Shown here in pieces: positions 1-13,061 of a DNA stretch of 64,000 bases (its first letter is position 1; each line of letters starts with the position of its first letter). The notes beneath the pieces were generated by a model. The model did not search any database. It saw nothing but the letters and a program-made list of their open reading frames with translations, and was not told the origin of the DNA. A program made the position numbers and the translations under genes. Origin of the DNA: Albula goreensis (lineage: Eukaryota; Chordata; Actinopteri; Albuliformes; Albulidae); assembly GCA_022829145.1 (NCBI GenBank), contig CM040744.1, positions 13,092,218-13,156,217 on the forward strand. The letters are read 5' to 3'.

Positions 1-3000
1 TCACCACTACACAACAAACCCCCTTTAATTTTTCTTACCACTTACTAGTAACTTCCCAATGTTAGATATTTCCCACCCACCAAGAAGCAGAATGTGATTT
101 AGAAGTTCACTGCCCCACAATTACTTGCAAATCAGTTAAAAATGAACTGACTCATACAATTTTGCCTAAATAAATGCCAAAGAAACCTTCAAGATGTTCC
201 TCATTTTAAATCTGTGAGACAGCTTGACTCCTTAAGGCCAATTCACCAACATAACCTGATTGATATTTCTGTGTAGCTATTCATTACTGAAAGCAAACAG
301 GTTTTGAAGTGGTATCAGGAGTACACGCTCTTTCTCTGTGTAACGTGTGAACAACACCACCAATCTGCCAGCGATAATCAGCCAACAAAAGTGACAGGGC
401 AGAAAAAAAAAAAAACAAAACAAAAGGCTGTTCCGTACGCAAGCCAGAGGATTTCACAGATACGCACAATCAAGGCCATTCATAACACCGTGTTTGCTTT
501 TTCTGACAAGTGCTTAAATGTTATCTGAGGAATATATATGCTTTTTAAATACTGTAATCGTTTGTACTTCAAAAGCTACGCAGCCGATATAAATTTCCAT
601 TATTTATGGGGGAGGAGCAATACCAGATGATGAGAGTTAACAAAACCAACTTTAATGCTGATAAGTACAAAGCCATTGTAACATATACAGGAATGTGAAA
701 ATTAAACAGCCAGTGAGATAACTATGAAGGGGTGAGAATGCTGGGACAAATCACATACATCAAAGTTATGCCGCTTATTATTTGATAATCATTTTTTTTA
801 TGAAGCCATATCTGTATCTTGCACAACGTTTATTTCAGGTTGAATATTTTCCAAAGATCATTTCAGGTTTTTATCCCCACCCATAAACTGTTATACTGAA
901 TAATGTATATTAAGACAAATAATTGTGAAATAATTTATCCAATGATAATTTATTGAGCAGAATTTGTACACATTTAAGAGGCCATACATTATATATCATT
1001 AATATTTAATACATAATTAAGTTACTTATGAATAAAAAAAAAAATATATATATATTTACTAGCAACTGTATTGTCAGTTGTCTACAGATGGGATGAATGC
1101 TCTGGTATGAGTTGTTTACCCTTGCATTAGCTTGTTGTTTATTGACTACCTCCAGTAGCTTGGCTTCAATGTGCTGCAAGACCATAACCTTGAAAGGACA
1201 GGTTTTGTTTCAGCACTGAAATGGATGCATTATTGGGCCTGTCAATCTGCATCATTGCTGCCATTGAGGTGCTGGTTCTGAATGGGTGATCCGGTCCCAT
1301 CCTATATCTAACACATAGTTCTGACAGACCAATAAAATGATGAGGTAATGGTTTTTCCACAAGTCTGACTGATGGCCAACCTCCTCAAGAATAGCAGTTC
1401 TCTTCCCATATAACTTAACATAGAAATATGAACTTCTTTGTTTCCACCTCTAAAACAACATATTATGCCATTTCATCTTTTCATATGCCAGGCATTCATT
1501 TTACAAGTTGTGCATAAGACACCAATTTAGATGAGGTAAGCTAAGAATGGGACATTGCAAGAATTAAATAATTTCACTATTGATTTAACATTATGTTCTA
1601 AAGTTACTTTTAGACCACTAAGTACAATCTGAAAAGGGGAAGAATCTTAATGCTATATCAATATGTCTTTTTAAAAGGCCATTTTTTCTGTTTTGTTCCC
1701 TGTAACATCCAGTAACAGATGGAAATATTATTCATGGGGTTTCAAGAGTGATGGACTATACATAGATGACTTTACTGTACTTAACCCTTAGAGTCCTATT
1801 TTGTTTCTCTGTTGTCTTTTCTGGGCTTTTACTTCATTTATTCATGGGTAGTGTTTATGTCTATATAGTATATGCAGTGTTTGCACTCTCTTGGGTTCAG
1901 ATGTGCGCCTACATGTTCTTACATGTTTCTTAAAAACTGTATATAATCATTCTTTCATTTTCAGTTATGTATGTTCAGGATATGGTAACGATGCAATGTT
2001 TTATTTTCCCTTTTTCCATTATTTATCTTTTCATTTGTGTCCAATGAACTTTTATTTTGAAATAACCCCACTGCTCATGACCTCTGGTATATGTGTGATG
2101 CTCTTGAATGACTCAAAACCTGTTTAATTGCCTGCAGCTGTGGACACAAAGAAAATGGAGGATGCAGAGGCAGGGGACTACCCTCCTTTGATCTGTAACG
2201 TCAAAATGCATTGAGCTACAGTTGTCATTCATACCATAATAATTAAAGTAAGAATTAAGGCACACTTTGAATGAAAACAATAGCGTTTGGCAGTGCAGAC
2301 GTGTTGACCCACCTAAGACCATGCATGCTTAGTAAGTTTAGCATGGAACAATCAATGAGGGTGCTATGCCAAGTGATCTTCCACAGAGCCCTGATATCTA
2401 AGCTTTGTTATGGGAAATTGACAATTAAATGCACCATTAGATACATTTAAACATTCTGAACTGACCACTTTATACACTTATACTGTATGGGACCGTCATT
2501 TTTTGTGTGGTTTCTCCACTACTTATGTGCTTCACTGCCTTGAAGTGATTCATTTTGAAAGAAGTTTTCAGTGTAAGGCAGTCTCAGAAAACTGACAAAT
2601 AAAATTCTTTTATCCCTACATCAACACTGCATTGTGCATTACTCTGCTGTTAAACAAACATGTTTTTAGAAATAATATATAGCTGGTGTTATTCTGCAGT
2701 TTAAAAATCTGTGTTACTATTTTTAATGTTTTCATGCCACATATTGGAGAAGGACATCCACCAATAAAGTAGATAACAAGAAAAGACTTTGTGTACGTTT
2801 CTGTAGAGGTAGACACTTTAAATGCTATATTAAAGCAGAAAAAATTCTGGCTGTCATAAAGGGTGTAATTCAATCAACAATAAACACAATACAAATGATA
2901 ACAGTTTTGCTACTTCTGTTTATGCAGAAGTATTGATTATTCTCTAGCAGAAGTGTTTGATGTTGCTGTGGAGCATTCTGACAAAAGAAACACTTATTGA

Positions 3001-5200
3001 CAGAGTTCATGGGATGAGATTCAGAGATGAGAGCCTGATGGAGCCAGCAGGCCAATACACTCTTCCACTGCTCTTAGGATGTCAGTAACTTGACATGGAA
3101 CACCCCTTTTATTTATAATGTCCTTGAGCTTTTATAATTCCTTAAAAATATTTGAAAAAAGAGGGTTAGTGTTCATAATTTGTTTATAATTTGTGTTTGC
3201 AGATTTATGTGCAATGTAGAAACAGCTTCCATGAAGGTAACTGTGAAAACACGATTCATAATCTTGATGTGAATCACGGGATCAAGGGATGTGAGAGGAA
3301 TGTGTAGATTTAAGTGTCCAGTTGTGTGTGTCTGTGTTACTTGGTCAACTACAAATGTCCCCACTTCACCCCATATGACAAAAATGAATGGAATTTGAAG
3401 TGCTGAAACAATGTTTTTTGTGGTTTATACATGACCTACAAAATAGTCAGACAGCAAAACATATTTCCCACTAATACCTTCAGTTTAACAGGTCAGTTAA
3501 AAGACATTACCTTAATTATTGCTCTTTTCAGAAACAGATACAGCCAGTTCAAGGGGTCATGTAAAACATATAGACTAATAAATAAAATTATGAGTAATAG
3601 TAAACAAACAAATGCATACAGCTTTGTCTATGGCCAACAAACTTGTTAATATAGTTTTGTTGATTCCAGTGACAGCAGCAGAATGAATGTGACATACATA
3701 ATGATGTTGTCTTAAAACCACCAGGTAAGAGGGGATATTAATTTGTAATTGCAAGTGCTGTCTGCAGTCATAATTGAGGGGGGTAGAATCCTTCATGAAC
3801 CTCATGGGACCTTGCAATTCTCTTCCAAAATGGTCTAATTTTCATGTGGTGAGAGAGGCCTACTGTAGTTTGGGGGCTCAATCCACCAAGCCCCTAACAA
3901 AAAAAGCTCATGATAGCGCAACGCAAACCCACGCAATTACTGTAAACCCAATTATAGCAGAACAAAAAGAAAATTACATCACCTAATGGGAAACATACAC
4001 ATAAAAGCAAAAAGCGTACTTGAGTGCTCTGGGGGACTAAAATGACGTTGCATAGTGACCGACCGCTGGTTTACAAAGTAAGATAATAGAAGAAATAATG
4101 ATTACAACACAGAGGTTCAGGAAGTGTAGTCATTGAGACCAGCTAAGACAGGCACTGATACATGGACTGGCACACTATGGTCAAACTGCATTGACCTGGA
4201 AGCAAAGAGAAATGTATGGAGGTTACATGATAAAATGTGAGAAGTTCAAGATACTTACCACCTGCTTGAAATAGTGCAATTTTGTCCACAACGCACAGAA
4301 ATTGCCTTGTGGAAATCAGAAATGAGTGATAATGGCAGGTCAGCATGTATTCACACTTGCATTCTAAGAAATGATAAATGTAAAAAGGTGCCATTTACTC
4401 AGTTTGGGGTAATTTTAAAAAATGAACAAGCAAAAAAAATCTATCATAAACATGTGTACCATTTTCTTCAATGTATTTTTTTTTTTCCTTTGAAAATTAC
4501 TTCTTCAAAACCACCAACATACTGAATGTTTCCCACCACAGTGCCCCTAAAATGTATCTATAATCCAGCACCAGCTAGGAGGAACACCTACTCAGAACAG
4601 AGATGGGTCACTCGATGCCAACCTCGAACACAAGCCTGTTCTGCAATGGGTTATGGTATACAAGTTGCCCAGATTGGGCCAATTTGGGTATACACTGCTG
4701 AGAGACAATGAGATAAGTTGAGAAGAAGCTGGTCACTTTAGGAAAACTCTTCTGTGAAATAAACATGCAACAATGGTTCTTTTATTCCAAAACCATAAAC
4801 AACTTGAAGATTATCTACAAATAATTAACATTATTATTGTTTTATTCATTTAAAATTTTGTGTAACAGTAGAGAAATGCTGTTTTCATAGTCTCTCTCAG
4901 CAAACTACAAGTGTGCAATTTGCAATTCTTAAATAGCCAGCTATTGTTTGTCACAAAGGTACTGGATGAGTTCAACGATAAACTCTGGTCCCAGAGAAGA
5001 ACAGCCAGCATTTCCACAGCCGAGCTTTCACACTATCTGTCTCAGGTTTCTCAGTTCCTTTCTGTTCTGTCACAAAGGTTAGCAGCTCCCGTTCACAAAA
5101 TGCCATTTTTTCCCCTAGCACAGCACTTATGTAGAAATCCAATCTCTGGTTAACCTCGTTGTCGTAATGTAAGGAGCTGCTGTAGTAAAGCTCCATTTTG
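1..5200. other. AT-rich intergenic DNA, no gene seen
   Basis: No open frame here has coding character: all are short, and none resembles a protein family I recognise. The stretch is AT-rich, with a poly(A) run grading into a short (TA)n near 1036-1055 and a T run near 4470-4483. I see no RNA gene, no element termini and no recognisable regulatory module. Confidence 0.6.
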
Positions 5201-5204
5201 CTTT

Positions 5205-5278
5205 TTTTTTTTTTTATTTCATTCGCATTTGGCATGAACCCCTTTTTTTTTATTTCATTCGCATTTGGCATGAACCCC
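5205..5278. repeat. Two-copy tandem duplication, 36-bp period
   Basis: A unit made of a T run followed by a block beginning ATTTCATTCGCATTTGGCA occurs twice head to tail. The post-T block starts at 5216 and again at 5252, and both copies end in AACCCC. The copies are essentially identical apart from T-run length, so the duplication is recent. It lies in noncoding sequence. Confidence 0.9.
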
Positions 5279-8200
5279 TTTCTGCAGCGCGAAATAAAAC
5301 ATTGTATACAAGACGGGGTGACCTTCATTTTCTGTTCAGAGGTCAAATTCACCAGTCAGATTATGGCTTGTGGTTAGTCTCTGTATTATTTGTACAGTGC
5401 ATTCACAGTTCTGAGAGCAGGTGCTTCCCTACTCAAGCTTGATAGCTTTTCTGACGGTTTTATGTTTCTATTCTACTTTTCTGAAAGGCTACCACATGTT
5501 CGGAGCCATTCGGTTAAGAATTTGAACACCAACAATCTGAATGACCATGTGTGTTCCACAGTGACATGATGGTGTTTTCATATCTTCAGCCTCCCTCCCC
5601 CACTCTCCCTTTCCACATTCATACACATGCACAGCTTACACAATACAGAATCCCCATGAACTGTTTTTTTTTTTTTTTTTTTTTTTTTGCCTTGAAAGAT
5701 TTGAATTATGGGTGGTTTGTGAAATAAAATGAACTGCTATTGAATTCTATAGAAATTGGCTTGGAAATGGATAATAAAAACCAATTTACTGAGTAATTTC
5801 CCTCTGATCATATACACATGATGTCAGTTCATGTCTTATCAGTTAACATAGGTTGATATGTGCTCTATAGCAGTGCTTCTTGGTTTGAGAGGCTAAATAT
5901 GATGTACACTGCAATTACTGTCAAGTACCATGTCCTGCTTGAGATGGTTTTAAAATGAGATCTTGGATTCAAGAGATTCTATTTTCAAGGATGTAAGGCC
6001 ACACAGAAATATGAGCCTTCCTATTATCAAAATTGCCTTCCATAAGTAATTAGCAGCTGATTTTCGGATTTTCTTTCATAAAAGTGCAGTGTCATTTCAA
6101 AATACATAATTTTCTAAGATAATCTATAAAAATGGGAATTTTTGGACAGGCTTTACATTTGTAACTCTGCTTTGCAAAGATGTGACATTGATCTGGTATT
6201 TACATGGTATATTTGAATATTCGATATTTGAACTGCAACAAGGGGGACCTTGATATTTATTTGACTCTTAAGGATTGATGAACTTTAGCTCCAGTTAATT
6301 ATGAACAATTTTGTGGTAACTGTGAGCTAAGCTACTCTAAGATTTTCTTCACACACACTTAGGGTGAAATCCTGATCCATCTTATTTAAATGCCAACATG
6401 AATGTACTAGGTGTTTTTTTTTTTTTTTTTTTTGCATTCTCTGATGTGAAGATTCAGATGGCAAACCAGAAAAGCTAAATTACCAACATCAAAATCTAGA
6501 AGCAGCGGCCGCAGCAACATAATGAATGCAGATGCTGTCTGAATACTGATGCAGAGAGATACAGACCAGTGAAGGAGCTCTTCAGGATCCAATTGCCTCC
6601 ATCTCTGCTCTACCCCCATGGCCTTGAAGTCTGCATAGAGTGCGTCTTCTGTTCTTATTTTTTTGTCTAGGGATCATGGGTTGTTAACCATAAAGAAACA
6701 AGCCATGTGGGATGTGTGTCAAAGAATGGTCAGGGATACATTCAATTAAATTAATGGATCCATTCAAGCTTCCTCTTCCACCTTTCAGCCCACAGCCAGG
6801 GTGAATACTATTAAAAGATTTTATACCTCAAGATGGTACATCATAGTATTTGCTGGGGCACTCATTTTTCCACTACAGCGCATTTCTTTTTTTGCCTGGA
6901 GAAATAAAATTATCGATGCGATCTTCACTTCAATGGGGCCCTTCATCAATATGTTTTTGCTTGTGTGCAACACGGGAGCACCAGACTTTGCATGTGTGTT
7001 TTGTGCGCTCACATGGGCTTTTTCTTCCAGCAGGTGCTCTTGTACACAAATGCGACCCTCTGAAAAATTGCCTTTAGCATAATTCACTCCGTTTTTTGAA
7101 AACTAAAGGCATCTGAGGCCATCACAGGCTGTGTCACATCTAAATCTATGTTATGCTGTTTTCCCTTTTGCTGTCTTTATGAAGTAGTCCGAAAATATCT
7201 GCATGATAACACTATTATTTATGCGAGTCCCTCATGCTTGATCAAGAAATTATGTATTTTTAGCTCTAAGACTGTGCTCTGTAATTAACAACCATTTTGT
7301 CATAATATCAGTTTAAGTGAAGCATAATCATATATAGATTGTTCATAATTTGTTCATTTGACTCATAGTATGACATAATGACCTACCTGTATTTTCTGAA
7401 GCAATCTACATTCTTCAATGAAAAATGTTCAACAACTGGTTAAAATGATTGGTTTGTCACTGATAGTACGATAGTCACGATGGTAGCTGTACCCATTTTT
7501 GTTGTGAGGACAGGTCATTCTCCAGTCCCTGCCTTACACCTATCAAGTGATGTTTGAGGACAGCATACCCAATGCTGAATGCAGAATGTATACGTAATCT
7601 CACCTCTCTATGCCGCTCTCTGTGTCCTTGTATAGAAAGCAAGCCACAAGTCCACTTGCAACACTTAAGCAATTTGACTGCACTATACTGTTGCAATAGA
7701 ACCCCCAAATTTCAAGATCCAGATCAAAATTATTAAATGGAGTCAAAGTTAAAAATATGAGCACTGAACAATGAGCACAGACTGAAACATTACACTCAAG
7801 CAGCTGGCAACCTGTTGATATAATGCAAACCAGAGATGCAGTACATGTCATTGTTGATGTATTTTCATTGTTTAAAAAAGGGGCCTACTGTACAAGACCC
7901 TCATGGTGGCCTGAGTTTAGATAATGTGTTTGGATTATGTTACTTATTCCATTCTGCATATACATGTTTTTTTTCTGCCGTTTCATGTGAGTGGATCAAA
8001 AGGCCTGTCTAATAGCTCATGTTATACATCCATTTGCATGGCAGTTTCAACAAGTAATAATTAAAATTCCAACAAATGTCTTTATCATTTTGATTAATAT
8101 AAAGTGCTAGTACAGCCACTGCTCTCAGCTTTAAACTTCTTATCCAGCGCAATACCTTAACTGTTATTCCAAACTTATGTTAGCAAAGGAGGTCATGGAA

Positions 8201-10200
8201 ATGCATAGTTTGCTGGTATAAACATTAGTGGCATAACAGCATACATACTTTTCTTCTGGTATTAACACTTTATTAGAGTGTAATTAAGCAAAAATCTCAT
8301 ATGAAACACTCCAAATGTATAAATGCTCACACAGACTGGAACCAAAGCAGTGTTGTCTGCTGTTGTGCTGTTGTGGTATGACAATGGATACTGGTTAATA
8401 TTACAGCCTCATCACATAAGAAGACCTCTGATTAAAGTTTCTTTTTAAATTGTATGTGAAGGCTTATAATTTGTCAGTTGCCTATTTTGATAATGTTTAA
8501 TTCATATTTCCTTTACAGCTCAGTCATGATCATTACAGCAAATGTACCCTTAGATGAAGGTGCTTACTCTTAATGATAGTTCAAAACATTCTGATGACAG
8601 ATACAGCTGTCAGTGCAGTGTATAAAGTGTAGAAATGTCTAGATAGCAAGTAAGGCAGGTATTTTCCCCTCATATGTTTTCTCTTGCTCATTCTTGCACT
8701 ATTCATTCTTCATTCTTCAAAAAATGCTCTCTCTCTTTTGGTTTGCAAAGACTGCAGGTTTTGTAAAGAGACGTCATGTTTGAAAATGTTTTATTTGTTG
8801 GTATTCGACAGTCACATTCAGGCTATTTTCGAGTGATCTGGTTGGGATTCTTTCTGTGCCAGTCCGCTTTGAATACTTTCACCTTTCTGGCTTGAGAGTG
8901 AAATGTCAAAGCATAGAACCAGTACCATTTGTGAAGATGAACAGTGCAAAAGCTTTTGTAAACACAGCAATATATTCTTCAAGCGGACGAATTAATAAAT
9001 CAGAAATACAGCTGAAAGCCTCCCAGGTAAACCAAGCCTGGATGGACAGCTAAAATTACTAATTGGTTTACTGATCAGTTGTACTTTGTTCGATTGATTT
9101 GCAATTAATTCTGGTTTGTGGTGCGTTGAAGACACTGCTTGGCGCCAACCTTTGGGGCTGCCGACACCCTATACTCACCCAGAGAACGGCAGAGCTGAAT
9201 ATCAATACCTCAGCCCCACAGTTATGCAGATTGTGTGTTCAGGTCTCCAGGAGGTCATTTCCTGGGATGCTTCTCTCTCTGTCATTCATGGAAGCAAAAG
9301 TTGAAATATTACACATTTCACCATTTAAAATTATCTAAGTGTTGTTTTTTTATTCTCTTGGAAGCATTTGGTGGTTTAACAAGAACAGCATTGCATTTTT
9401 TTCTAACAACTGCCATTCGTGTAGTTTTGTGAATGTGATTCTCTGTTCTGTTCTATTGTCAGTATATTGTTGAATTGCAGAAATCCACAAAATAGTGTTT
9501 TGTTATTCTTTACAATGGTTGCTGATATTTATTTAGGCTTCAGTGTATGTTAAAATATATTTTAAGAATGAAAGATCTCCCATCATGTTCAAATGTCCAT
9601 CTGTAATCATCTGTACAATGATGTAAGCAACGATGCAAGTAAGCAAGAGAGTAGATATGTTAAAATATTAATTATTGCATGTGTTGGTAAATTAAGACAC
9701 AAATTCACAAACACTTATGTTGTCTACTGATCACTTGTCATTTTATGTACTCTTTTGAGGTATTCCATCTTATCTCCCAAGATTCATTCATGCCTAATGG
9801 TGTAGATATGAAAAGCTGGCTGTTTCTATGGAAAACCCTGACCATTTAGGTGGTAAAGATTTAGAGAAACCCTGGTCTAGTCCAAAGCAATTTGTATAGA
9901 GTCAACTGCCTTTTAAAAATGAAAATATGACTCAGTTTTAATGATCAATTCGTATAATGACCAACACAAAGAGCCCAACCCCAGACAGTAGTGCAGGTGA
10001 ACTGCAATTAAACCACTACAGGCCTATTTAAAATACCATTGTGAGAACAGGGGCAGATTATTTTACATTTTGGTCACAACTGACAGTGCTTTTTCATTTC
10101 AGGAAATGTATGATTAAATTACATACAGTTATAAAGAGACTGGTAGGGAGCCTGCAAGTTTGGTTCATTGAAATGTATGCAGCAGTCTTTCTGAATGAAA
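5279..10200. other. Intergenic DNA with poly(T) tracts, no gene seen
   Basis: Only short chance open frames are present. Notable tracts are a T run of about 25 at 5664-5688 and one of about 20 at 6414-6433. These could be tails of reverse-strand retroposed fragments, but I cannot recognise a body next to them. Nothing else is supportable. Confidence 0.55.
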
Positions 10201-10229
10201 AGCTCAGGTAATGAAAACAGGGCAGTGTG

Positions 10230-10590
10230 AGAGACTCTTTTGTGGAAAATCTCAAACACAAAGGTGCAAATCTGAACAGTGCTCCTGAGTTTAGAGGAAG
10301 AAAAAAAAGCCACAGGAGGGTTAAACGGAATCGGTCGATTCTTGCGAAACATATTTGTCTCGGTCAAATAAAGGCAGCGCCTGATTTGGCTCCCCTGAGG
10401 CCAAACGGCGATAAGGGAGGCCTGACCACAGACGCCTTTCCAGCCCAGACTGCTGGGCTTTTTCAGTCTGACGGCGATCCTGTTACAGAAGGTGCAGGCG
10501 AGTCCCGCACGACGTCTCAGCCGCCACATTAGAGACACCATAGAAGCGGCAGAGCGGCCCCCTGAGGGAGAGGAGCAGGTTTTCTGACTC
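10230..10590. promoter_or_regulatory. Candidate conserved noncoding element A
   Basis: A sharp compositional island: GC and CpG content rise well above the AT-rich flanks, and the text is non-repetitive. It holds palindromic GC motifs and homeobox/HOX-like AATAAA and TTTGGC motifs. The open frames across it on both strands have no family resemblance. It could be an enhancer or a short CpG-rich element. No alignment was possible, so function is inference only. Confidence 0.25.
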
Positions 10591-10594
10591 CAGC

Positions 10595-10645
10595 GCGAGA
10601 GAGAGAGAGAGAGAGAAGGAGGGAGAGAGGGAGAGAGGGAGAGCC
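10595..10645 (+). repeat. (GA)n purine-rich microsatellite
   Basis: A run of GA dinucleotides passes into GGGAGA units, giving about 50 bp of pure purine on the plus strand. Such mirror-like purine tracts can form triplex DNA. It generates the Ser/Leu/Pro-rich start of a spurious minus-strand frame. Confidence 0.85.
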
Positions 10646-12521
10646 ATCTCTCTCTCATGCACGTCACTCTGTCTGAGGATGTTCTCTCCAGCGCCTGCTG
10701 CTCGTGTGAACTGGGCTCTGTGCTAGTTGCAGTTTAGTTGTTCTCTTATTCTTGCTATTATTTTACAATTTTAGTCTTTGCACTCATTTATATTTAGTAC
10801 CTTTGACCCACTGGTGATAGCCTGACATTATCCATGTTGCCACAAGCTTTTATTTAAATTTTGTTTTAAACTGTTTGCGAAATCATTAAGGTGTCAGAAT
10901 CGTTATAGCCTTTAAATGGGTAACTGTAGCTCACTGTATTCCAGTTACAGTCCCAGGGAAGCCAGGCAGAAACAGCCTTTTTGTAAGCGCTGTGTGAGCT
11001 ACAGATTAGAAAATACACTGACTCATCTGCAAGTGTCAGGTGTCACCATAGGGGTGGAACACAGTGATTTAAGGGGCTCTGTTGATGATTCCAAACTGGA
11101 GCCGAAAACAGCATGGTAAATTAATACAATAACAATAACAAATGAAATGTCGCCCCATTTAATTCTTCGGAAAGTCATGAACTAGTTCTGAAGATCTTGA
11201 GCACTGTGTTGTAATGTTTATACAACAGAGTTCTATGTCCCCCCTAATTAGGTAGAAACCACAGTAATGAACTAAAATCTATTGCATCATCATCCCAAAG
11301 ATTTATAGTTGTAGGCTACAATGACCCATCCTCTGACCCTTGAAACTGAAGTCAAATATTCGTCCTGGTCTTTTAAATTCCCCTCACATATAAATCCTTT
11401 GGTGCTAATAAAATACCTCAACATACTATTGATACAGGTATTGATTCATTTATACCTAATTACCGGCTGCTGCGAGGCCAAATTGAAAATACGCCCACTG
11501 TGAAGTCAGTTGTGACCAAAATGGCCACATGAGGTTGATAAACATTCACCTAGAGACCATCCGAGCTTTCTAGTGAATGTACCCTCAATTATAGTGTTAT
11601 GAGAAAAGGACTGTAATGTTATGGTATATCCATGAAAGTTCATTTACATCATAATCCATGATCCAAAATACTACTATGTTGCATATTTATAGTCATTTAC
11701 ACATTCAGGATCAATGAATCATGCACAGATCTCTTGTTTCTGCAGTAATTAACATAAGCTACAATTCCTTTTTTGAACGTTCAGTGAATAGCTCACTAGC
11801 GCCAAGAAGTAAACAGAGGTATTTATTCACGTATTTCACACTAGTGAAAATAGAAAAATAAGACGAGTGAAAGAAGACTGCAAAAGTATATCTTTGCAAA
11901 TTTAAGCAGTAAGTTTCAATCTGTCGACAAAGCTTTTATTGATTGTGCATAATGTCCATAATTGTCATAACCATAACACGACAAAGCCAATGTCTTTGGT
12001 TGAGACATTGTTTTATTTATATTGAACCTCTGACTGGGGACAATTCTTACAGCGTCTCAGCTTTTTTCAGTTTCTTATGGAAAGCAAGCCACTGAGACCA
12101 GCTGATGAGGAGGAGCCGTCCTCTATGCTCCTCCCCCATTTCGCCCAGCATCACGCATCATCACCATCTGATGTCATGCTTATCTGTCAGATTTTAATGT
12201 GTGTTTTAAGCAACACTTGACCCAATTTCTGAAGCATTGTGTTAGCAAAGATACTCATTATTAATAATTTTATTTATGTGAGTGAAGCTGGAAATGTGAG
12301 CAGCCATATAAGTCAAAGTAGAATAGGAAGGATCAATACCTGCACTCTATTTGGCCCAAAAGGTATGGCTCTAAAACCAAGGAATAGCTGGTTACTAGGA
12401 CCCAAAGATCCACTTGTTCCTTTATTCAGGGATATGGGCCTTCATCCTGCTATGGTCACAAAGCTGTAATTATAGACTAATCAAGGGCTACATTAGTGCT
12501 TTCATTGTCCTTGCCCCCAAT

Positions 12522-12570
12522 CTGTGTGCGCATGCGCGTGCGTGTGTGCGTGTCTGCGTGTGTGTATACA
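12522..12570 (+). repeat. Alternating purine-pyrimidine GT/GC tract
   Basis: Nearly perfect purine-pyrimidine alternation with several GCGC/GCGT steps (core GCGCATGCGCGTGCGTG). This composition favours left-handed Z-DNA. It accounts for the Cys/Val/Ala-rich frames read through it. Confidence 0.8.
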
Positions 12571-13014
12571 TACTGTGTGTCTGGGCACATTTGACCATGA
12601 TGGTGTGCATTTGTTGCTCACCTGTTGTCAAGTGCATTGGTCCTGCCTCTCTGGAGATGCAAAAATGTACTGGTATATTTATGGCAACATATGTCATGTA
12701 ATGGAAAATCATTTAACAAAAACCCACATAATTGCCATCTTCCCCCTATTTTTCTTGTCCAAGCAAGTGGACAGAGTCAATTTTGCAGAAGTGCCCCTCA
12801 CAAGTAAAACAAAATGGATCAAAAGCTAAATAAATGTATCCTGGCTAGGAAAATATGTGAAGCAGATGGGAGGCACTGGTGGCGTTTGTCATTCAAAGGC
12901 CATATGCAAAAAGCTGCCCACATCATTGGCTGTTCAGCTGAAATGTATATAGTTAATATCAATGGAAAATGTATATCATTTATCATTTGCATATAATGTA
13001 TATGTCATTATATA

Positions 13015-13017
<3 letters not shown>

Positions 13018-13045
<28 letters not shown>

Positions 13046-13061
13046 TATATATATATATATA
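13018..13061 (+). repeat. Poly(A) tract joined to (TA)n
   Basis: About 27 consecutive A residues are followed by roughly eight TA units. This may be the tail of a plus-strand retroposed copy or plain microsatellite growth. No SINE or LINE body is recognisable just upstream. Confidence 0.85.

Noticed and set aside
10119..10667. 182-codon minus-strand open frame
   Set aside because: Its start is Ser/Leu/Pro text from the (GA)n tract and the rest matches no family; explained by the GC-rich island and microsatellite.
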